A DNA stretch of 10,272 nt, from positions 1 through 10,272 of the forward strand of contig JAJBTD010000014.1 in the NCBI GenBank assembly GCA_020861055.1, in the 5' to 3' direction. Below are positions 6,731 to 10,272 of this stretch, piece after piece. The notes beneath the pieces are model-generated. The model searched no databases, was not told where the DNA came from, and saw only the letters and a list, made by a program, of their open reading frames with translations. Within the stretch, counting starts at the first letter, position 1; each line of letters starts with the position of its first letter. The position numbers were made by a program, and so were the translations under genes. The DNA comes from Clostridiales bacterium. Its GTDB lineage: Bacteria; Bacillota; Clostridia; Oscillospirales; Oscillospiraceae.

Positions 6731-6738
6731 TTGTCGAA
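6731..6738 (+). promoter_or_regulatory. Possible Spo0A box in the leader of the yabE-like gene
   Basis: TTGTCGAA matches the Spo0A-box core TGNCGAA exactly. It lies about 32-39 bases downstream of the predicted start of the yabE-like transcript, a position more typical of repression. An 8-base site occurs by chance fairly often, so the call rests on location next to a strong promoter in a sporulating lineage. Confidence 0.35.
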
Positions 6739-6879
6739 GCATGCTGTAATTTTTGTTACCACGCTTGACTACGAATAGTATACGCCCAAAAGGAAGCTTT
6801 GTCAACAGAAAGTTTGAAAAAGAATGAATTGAAGATGGAAAAAGAACTTTAACGGGGCGAAAATAGGAGAAGCATGCTG
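6736..6879. repeat. Two copies of an 11-bp repeat with palindromic core
   Basis: GAAGCATGCTG occurs at 6736-6746 and again at 6869-6879, 133 bp apart, each containing the 8-bp palindrome AGCATGCT. The first copy is in the yabE-like leader and overlaps the Spo0A-like box. The second overlaps the start of the small ORF at 6874. They could be binding sites for one regulator, but two copies are thin evidence. Confidence 0.35.
6777..6805 (-). promoter_or_regulatory. Consensus sigma-A promoter of the yabE-like gene
   Basis: On the minus strand a perfect TTGACA (6805-6800) and TATACT (6782-6777, 5/6) are 17 bases apart. Transcription would start near 6770, leaving an 80-base leader before ATG 6690. 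I see no c-di-AMP (ydaO-type) riboswitch, which the leader is too short to hold. Confidence 0.9.
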
Positions 6880-7014
6880 AAGAAGGAAGAAAAAGAATAC
6901 AAATGGAGTAACAAAAAGCTACAAGAGATGTATATGAACGGAGGGAAGATCAGCGAAAGACCAGGAACGACGTACTTAGAAAAGCAACCAGGCAGATGCA
7001 AGAAGATGAAATGA
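6874..7014 (+). CDS. Possible 46-residue Lys/Glu-rich small ORF, unrecognised
   Basis: A 46-codon frame begins at ATG 6874 with AGGAG at 6865-6869 only 4-5 bases upstream. It encodes a hydrophilic, charged peptide (MLKKEEKEYKWSNKKLQEMY, ending RCKKMK). It has no signal or membrane segment, and I do not recognise it. It lies in a purine-rich, AT-richer stretch unlike its neighbours (47 of 60 bases are purines in 6841-6900) and overlaps the last 39 bases of the opposite-strand MocR gene. No good + strand promoter is visible. It may be spurious: purine-rich DNA readily gives Lys/Glu-rich frames and SD-like strings. The rest of the gap (6806-6873) holds nothing I can identify. Confidence 0.22.
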   Translation: MLKKEEKEYKWSNKKLQEMYMNGGKISERPGTTYLEKQPGRCKKMK

Positions 7015-8382
7015 ATCCTGCAAATCGGAGACGTCCATTTTTCCGTACCCCATCACATAGGTTGGAGGGCCGGAATGGGAGGGTTCACATAAATAATAGG
7101 CGTCCAGCGGGTAGAGACGGACTCCCTTTTCGGAGGCGAGACGGGTAAGCTCCGTCTGAGATCGGTCTGTCTGAACCTGCATCAGCTGGTGCAGACCGGA
7201 TTCCCCGCCGGAGAAGGTACAGAGGTTCTCCAGGCCCTCCTGCCGGACGGCTTCGGCCATGGCAGCCCGTCTCTGCTGATAGCGGTTTCTGGTTCGTGCG
7301 ATGTGTCGATCCATGTGTCCGCGTTCCATGAACAGCGCCAGGGTGTACTGTTCAAAGGAGGGGACAGTCGATGAGTAGAAGAGCAGCTCCCGGCGATACC
7401 GCTCCAGCAGCCGGGGAGGCAGCACCATATAGCTGATGCGCAGAGAGGGGGCCAGGCTTTTGGCGAAGGTATTCAGATAGATGACCCGTCCAGAGCGGTC
7501 CAGCCCCTGGAGAGCGGGGATAGGACGACCGGAGAAGCGGAACTCGCTGTCGTAGTCGTCCTCGATGATATACCGCTCCTCTTCCCGATCGGCCCAGCGG
7601 AGCAGCTCGGCGCGTCGGGAGACGGGCATGACGATGCCCAGAGGAAAGTGATGGGAGGGAGTCACATGGACGACTCTCGCCCCGCTGGCCTCCAGACGAT
7701 CGACCATCAGGCCCCGACTGTCCAGGGGGATCGGGTGTACCTCTGCTCCATTGGCGTGAAAGATACGGGCGATCTTGCCGTATCCCGGATCTTCCAGAGC
7801 ATAGCCCCCCTGCGCGCCCAGAAGCTGCACCAGCAGAGCGGTGAGAAACTCCGACCCTGCGCCCACCACGACCTGTTCCGGAGAAACCTGAATCCCGCGA
7901 AACTGGTACAGGTGGCGGACAATGGCCTGGCGCAGCTCAGGGATGCCCTGGGGATGGGCGGCGGAGAGGAGCGCCTGATCCCGGCTGGACAGCACCTCCC
8001 GGCTCAGCTTGGCCCAGGTGGAAAAGGGAAAGCTGGAGGCATCCCCGCCGGAGGTGGCAAAGTCATACCTGTAGACCGGGGCGGGCTGAGCAGGATTGGG
8101 CAATGCCGGGGCGGGGACGGGAGCCGTCCCCGGCTGGGGGACCACCGGCAGAACATAGTAGCCGCTGCGATCCCGGCTCTGGAGGTATCCCTCGGCGACC
8201 AATTGACTATAGGCGCTCTCCACCGTCACCACGCTGACGCTCAGTGCCTTGGACAGCTGCCGCTTGGAGGGCAGCTTTTCTCCGGAGCTAAGGTGTCCGG
8301 ACAAAATTTCCGCCCGAATATATTGATAGAGCTGCTGATAGAGCGGCTCACTGCCACTTGGAACAAAAGAAAGAGAGAGCAT
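6976..8382 (-). CDS. MocR-type PLP-dependent transcriptional regulator (GntR wHTH + aminotransferase domain)
   Basis: A 468-residue regulator. Residues 6-76 are a GntR-type winged helix (PLYQQLYQYIRAEILSGHL, KLPSKRQLSKALSVSVVTVE, LVAEGYLQSRDRSGYYV). A Pro/Ala-rich linker (78-103) leads to a fold-type I aminotransferase domain (about 105-468) with GAGSEFL (174-180), TPSHHFPLG (241-249), EDDYDSEFR (274-282) and the PLP-lysine motif NTFAKSLAP (Lys308). MocR proteins such as PdxR and GabR use PLP or amino compounds as effectors and often control divergent genes; the effector here cannot be read from sequence. I chose ATG 8382, which starts directly with the family's N-terminus and has a modest AGGTG upstream. 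A TTG at 8421 would add 13 residues without a ribosome site. Its promoter lies back to back with that of spoIIIA. Confidence 0.93.
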   Translation of the reverse strand: MLSLSFVPSGSEPLYQQLYQYIRAEILSGHLSSGEKLPSKRQLSKALSVSVVTVESAYSQLVAEGYLQSRDRSGYYVLPVVPQPGTAPVPAPALPNPAQPAPVYRYDFATSGGDASSFPFSTWAKLSREVLSSRDQALLSAAHPQGIPELRQAIVRHLYQFRGIQVSPEQVVVGAGSEFLTALLVQLLGAQGGYALEDPGYGKIARIFHANGAEVHPIPLDSRGLMVDRLEASGARVVHVTPSHHFPLGIVMPVSRRAELLRWADREEERYIIEDDYDSEFRFSGRPIPALQGLDRSGRVIYLNTFAKSLAPSLRISYMVLPPRLLERYRRELLFYSSTVPSFEQYTLALFMERGHMDRHIARTRNRYQQRRAAMAEAVRQEGLENLCTFSGGESGLHQLMQVQTDRSQTELTRLASEKGVRLYPLDAYYLCEPSHSGPPTYVMGYGKMDVSDLQDSFHLLASAWLLF

Positions 8383-8454
8383 AGCACACCTGACCTTGTC
8401 AAGATGAGAAAAACAGGGCAAACGAATCGGGCCAGAACTGCGACGATTGCAGAC

Positions 8455-8483
8455 AGTATAGCCATGTAGGGGAGAATTGTCAA
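8455..8483 (-). promoter_or_regulatory. Consensus sigma-A promoter of the MocR-type regulator
   Basis: On the minus strand a perfect TTGACA (8483-8478) and TATACT (8460-8455) are 17 bases apart, the same hexamers and spacing as the yabE-like promoter. Transcription should start near 8448, giving a leader of about 66 bases to ATG 8382. Confidence 0.88.
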
Positions 8484-8497
8484 GTTTTGGAAGGCGG

Positions 8498-8526
8498 GCA
8501 TATCAGGGAAGCCTCCTTCATACAAT
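8498..8526 (+). promoter_or_regulatory. Sigma-E (mother-cell) promoter of the spoIIIA operon
   Basis: GCATATC (8498-8504) fits the sigma-E -35 pattern KHATANN, and CATACAAT (8519-8526) fits the -10 exactly, with a 14-base spacer. The start near 8533 gives a short leader of about 19 bases before ATG 8552, containing the AGGAGG. In Bacillus subtilis spoIIIA is transcribed by sigma-E, so the match is expected from established knowledge. It also rules out the earlier in-frame ATG at 8477, which lies upstream of the promoter. Confidence 0.9.
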
Positions 8527-8551
8527 GCCCCATGACAGAGGAGGAGTGGAT

Positions 8552-9466
8552 ATGGAACGTCTGGATGCGGTGCGGGAGGCAGTCTCTGTCCTGCCGTTGA
8601 GTCTGCGACGGGTGCTGCTGGCCCGGAAGCCAGAAGAGCAGAACGGCTGGGAGGAGATCCGCCTCCGGGCAGGCCGGGGCCTCTCCTGTACGGACGGGAC
8701 AGGCCGGGAGCGCCCTGCTTTGGAACGGGACAGGCCGATACCGGTCACCGAAGAGCATTTGCGGCAGACGGTGGAGCTGGCCACCCACGCCTCCCTCCAG
8801 GGGCTGGAGGGAAAGCTGGCGGCAGGTTTTCTCCCTCTGGCGGGCGGACACCGGCTGGGCCTGTGTGGAACAGCGTCTCTCCGGGACGGGCGTATCTGCG
8901 CCTTTCGCAGTCTGTCTTCAGTGAACATCCGCGTTGCCTTCCCAGTGCCTGGTGTCGGGGCGGCTATCCTGTCCCGGTTGATGGACGAGAGAAGGTTTTG
9001 CAGTACCCTCATTCTGGCCCCGCCGGGAGAGGGTAAGACCACGCTCCTGCGGGACCTGGTGCGGCTGCTGGGCCTTGACGGGATCCGGGTGGGGCTGGCG
9101 GATGAGCGGGGCGAGGTGGCCGCCCGCCGGGACGGGGTTCCCCAGCTGGATGTAGGGCCGCTGTCGGATGTGGCGGACGGCTGCCCCAAGGGGGACGGGC
9201 TGCTGCTCCTGCTCCGGTCCATGTCCCCCCAGGTATTGGCGGTGGACGAGATCACCCATCCCGCCGATGCCGAGGCTCTGTGCCAGGGGGCCAACTGCGG
9301 CGCGGCAGTGCTGGCCACCGCCCACGGGAGCGGGCGGGAGGAGCTGGAGAGGCGGTCTGCATTGAACCCTTTGCTGGAGCAGAGGGTGTTTCAATATCTG
9401 GTGACCATCCGGCGGCGGGATGGGATTCGTCAGTACCGGGTGGAGCCGATGCCATGCTTCGGCTGA
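8552..9466 (+). CDS. spoIIIAA: Stage III sporulation protein AA, ATPase
   Basis: SpoIIIAA is a secretion-type ATPase, thought to power or assemble the SpoIIIA-SpoIIQ channel between mother cell and engulfed forespore, from the mother-cell cytoplasm. The 304-residue protein has an N-terminal domain (about 1-145, with LRAGRGLSC and GHRLGLCGTA) and a RecA-like domain with Walker A LAPPGEGKTTLLRDLV (155-170), LADERGE (182-188), a Walker B-like QVLAVDEI (227-234) and ATAHGSG (255-261). Length and motifs fit the family. AGGAGG at 8539-8544 lies 7 bases before ATG 8552. The gene follows the sigma-E promoter, and its 3' end overlaps spoIIIAB by 13 bases, implying coupled translation. SpoIIIAA is rather Arg/Gly/Leu-rich from local high GC, but nothing is missing. 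Confidence 0.96.
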   Translation: MERLDAVREAVSVLPLSLRRVLLARKPEEQNGWEEIRLRAGRGLSCTDGTGRERPALERDRPIPVTEEHLRQTVELATHASLQGLEGKLAAGFLPLAGGHRLGLCGTASLRDGRICAFRSLSSVNIRVAFPVPGVGAAILSRLMDERRFCSTLILAPPGEGKTTLLRDLVRLLGLDGIRVGLADERGEVAARRDGVPQLDVGPLSDVADGCPKGDGLLLLLRSMSPQVLAVDEITHPADAEALCQGANCGAAVLATAHGSGREELERRSALNPLLEQRVFQYLVTIRRRDGIRQYRVEPMPCFG

Positions 9467-9963
9467 TCGGGGGACTGCTCATCACCGGGGCCTGCCTCTG
9501 GACAGGCTGGAGCCGCCGCAGATGGTATCGGCAGCGGCGACGGACGCTGTCCCAGCTCTGTCACGGCCTGGCCCGGATGGAGGCGGAGCTCTCCGGACAT
9601 GAGACGGATACCCGCCAGCTGCTGGAGCTGCTGGCGGCGGGAACCGGGCAGATGGCGGCCCTGTGCCGCCGATGCAGAGAGCGGTTGGAGCACCTGGACG
9701 AGCGGCCCTTCTCCGCCCTCTGGCGGGAGGCGGCAGCAGCGACCCGCTTGCCTCTCCGGGAGGAGGAGCTGGCCCTCCTGGGCCGGGCGGGGGACATCCT
9801 GGGCCGCTACGGGGGACAGGTACAGGCAATGCTCCTGTCCCATCTGCGTCAGGAGATGGAGGGCTGTCTGGAAGAGGCGCGGGAGGAGGAACGGCGACAG
9901 GGGAAAGCGGTCCTCCTCCTGGGATTGACGGCGGGGGCAACATTGGCGCTGCTGCTGGCATAA
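9454..9963 (+). CDS. spoIIIAB: Stage III sporulation protein AB
   Basis: A 169-residue membrane protein, close to the ~171 residues of Bacillus SpoIIIAB. It has an N-terminal hydrophobic segment (MLRLIGGLLITGACLW, 1-16), a long soluble helical middle (LSQLCHGLARMEAELSG, EEELALLGRAGDILGRYGG, EMEGCLEEAREEE) and a C-terminal membrane helix (about 150-169). The middle resembles type II secretion GspF-like domains, as reported for SpoIIIAB. It probably links the SpoIIIAA ATPase to the channel membrane part. ATG 9454 overlaps the end of spoIIIAA and has GGTGGAG about 8 bases upstream. An earlier open frame from 9280 lies inside spoIIIAA and is excluded. The gene is 23 bases from spoIIIAC. Confidence 0.94.
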   Translation: MLRLIGGLLITGACLWTGWSRRRWYRQRRRTLSQLCHGLARMEAELSGHETDTRQLLELLAAGTGQMAALCRRCRERLEHLDERPFSALWREAAAATRLPLREEELALLGRAGDILGRYGGQVQAMLLSHLRQEMEGCLEEAREEERRQGKAVLLLGLTAGATLALLLA

Positions 9964-9986
9964 AGGGCACAAAAGGAGAACTTAAG

Positions 9987-10181
9987 GTGGACGTGGATCT
10001 GATCTTTCGCATTGCGGCGGTGGGGATACTGGTCTCTGTACTCAACCAGGTGCTGTCACGCTCCGGCAGGGAGGAGCAGGCCACCATGGTCACGCTGGCG
10101 GGTCTGGTGGTGGTGCTGATGATGGTGGTCCAGCAGATCAGCGAGCTGTTTCAGCTGGTCAAGGAGCTGTTCGGTCTGTGA
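9987..10181 (+). CDS. spoIIIAC: Stage III sporulation protein AC
   Basis: A 64-residue membrane protein matching the ~65-68 residue SpoIIIAC family. It has two hydrophobic helices (about 4-20, LIFRIAAVGILVSVLNQ, and 33-49, MVTLAGLVVVLMMVVQQ) separated by SRSGREEQA, with the tail ISELFQLVKELFGL. SpoIIIAC and AD are integral parts of the mother-cell side of the SpoIIIA-SpoIIQ complex. Start: GTG 9987, with AAAGGAG at 9972-9978 upstream (spacing 8). The protein then begins MDVDLIFRIAAVGI, closely like Bacillus MGVDVNLIFQIAGVGI. The frame is open much further upstream but that is inside spoIIIAB. The stop (10179-10181) overlaps the spoIIIAD start. Confidence 0.94.
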   Translation: MDVDLIFRIAAVGILVSVLNQVLSRSGREEQATMVTLAGLVVVLMMVVQQISELFQLVKELFGL

Positions 10182-10272
10182 GCGGCGGGGAAATGCTCCA
10201 GCTGGGGGCTATCGCCGTGGCGGGCACCTTCTGTGCCCTGGTCCTGCGGCGACAGACGCCGGAGCTGGCTCT
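10178..10272 (+). CDS. spoIIIAD: Stage III sporulation protein AD, N-terminal fragment (runs off window)
   Basis: The last 95 bases encode the start of SpoIIIAD, recognised from position and the hydrophobic LQLGAIAVAGTFCALVLRR followed by QTPELA, like the LIxxFLSLIVKEQKPTFA start in Bacillus. Two starts are possible: GTG 10178, which overlaps the spoIIIAC stop (GTGA) with AAGGAG 11 bases upstream, or ATG 10193, which matches the usual length better but has only a weak GGCGGGG upstream. I list the GTG as the outer bound. The rest of the protein and operon (AE-AH) are outside the window. Confidence 0.82.
   Translation, partial: MSGGEMLQLGAIAVAGTFCALVLRRQTPELA

Noticed and set aside
6691..6770. 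Riboswitch in the yabE-like leader (ydaO type is common in this family elsewhere)
   Set aside because: The predicted leader is only 80 bases and shows no conserved riboswitch core or terminator/antiterminator pair.
8477..8551. Upstream in-frame ATG extending SpoIIIAA by 25 residues
   Set aside because: It lies before the sigma-E promoter and lacks a ribosome site; ATG 8552 has AGGAGG at proper distance and gives the family N-terminus.
9482..10093. Minus-strand frame of about 200 codons opposite spoIIIAB/AC
   Set aside because: The product is Pro/Ala/Ser-rich, typical of a complement of GC-rich coding DNA; spoIIIAB and spoIIIAC are clear on the other strand.
1..10272. tRNA/rRNA genes, insertion sequences, CRISPR arrays, phage att sites
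   Set aside because: No cloverleaf, transposase, regularly spaced repeats or integrase seen anywhere in the window.

Overview
The window is chromosomal DNA of a moderately high-GC, low-copy-repeat Gram-positive bacterium of the endospore-forming Clostridia. The sporulation operon spoIIIA, the dnaG-rpoD pair and the protein styles (DUF4349 lipoprotein, DUF348/G5/3D protein, LSPST-type amidase) suggest an Oscillospiraceae-like gut Firmicute. The family-level placement is inference; endospore formation is well supported by spoIIIA and its near-perfect sigma-E promoter. I see no mobile element, CRISPR array, tRNA or rRNA.

Left part (1-2522, + strand): the 3' end of dnaG (primase) overlaps rpoD (primary sigma factor) by an ATGA junction, the classical macromolecular-synthesis arrangement. 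rpoD ends in a rho-independent terminator. The 3' arm of its stem is also the Shine-Dalgarno sequence of the next gene, a small five-helix membrane protein (DUF6512-like) starting at GTG 2013.

Middle (2654-6975): a leaderless amidase with an SH3b domain (- strand) is divergent from a DUF4349 lipoprotein (+). The latter converges on rsmA/ksgA (-) across a 15-bp perfect terminator hairpin. Upstream of rsmA and codirectional with it is a YabE-like cell-wall protein (signal anchor, DUF348, G5, 3D domain). It has a consensus sigma-A promoter and its own terminator, so rsmA appears to be transcribed from a separate extended -10 promoter. Between the yabE-like gene and the next gene lies a purine-rich stretch with one possible 46-residue ORF.

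Right part (6976-10272): a MocR-type (GntR plus aminotransferase) regulator (-) is divergent from the spoIIIA operon (+): spoIIIAA, spoIIIAB, spoIIIAC and the start of spoIIIAD, with overlapping or close junctions. The 169-bp gap between the divergent genes holds a consensus sigma-A promoter for the regulator and a consensus sigma-E promoter for spoIIIA, nearly back to back. The SpoIIIA proteins build the mother-cell half of the SpoIIIA-SpoIIQ channel between mother cell and forespore.

Most of the window is conserved core chromosome. The unusual points are regulatory (terminator/SD overlap, divergent sigma-A/sigma-E promoters, Spo0A-like box) and biochemical (an amidase lacking the usual first zinc histidine). 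I find no strong candidate for a wholly new system.
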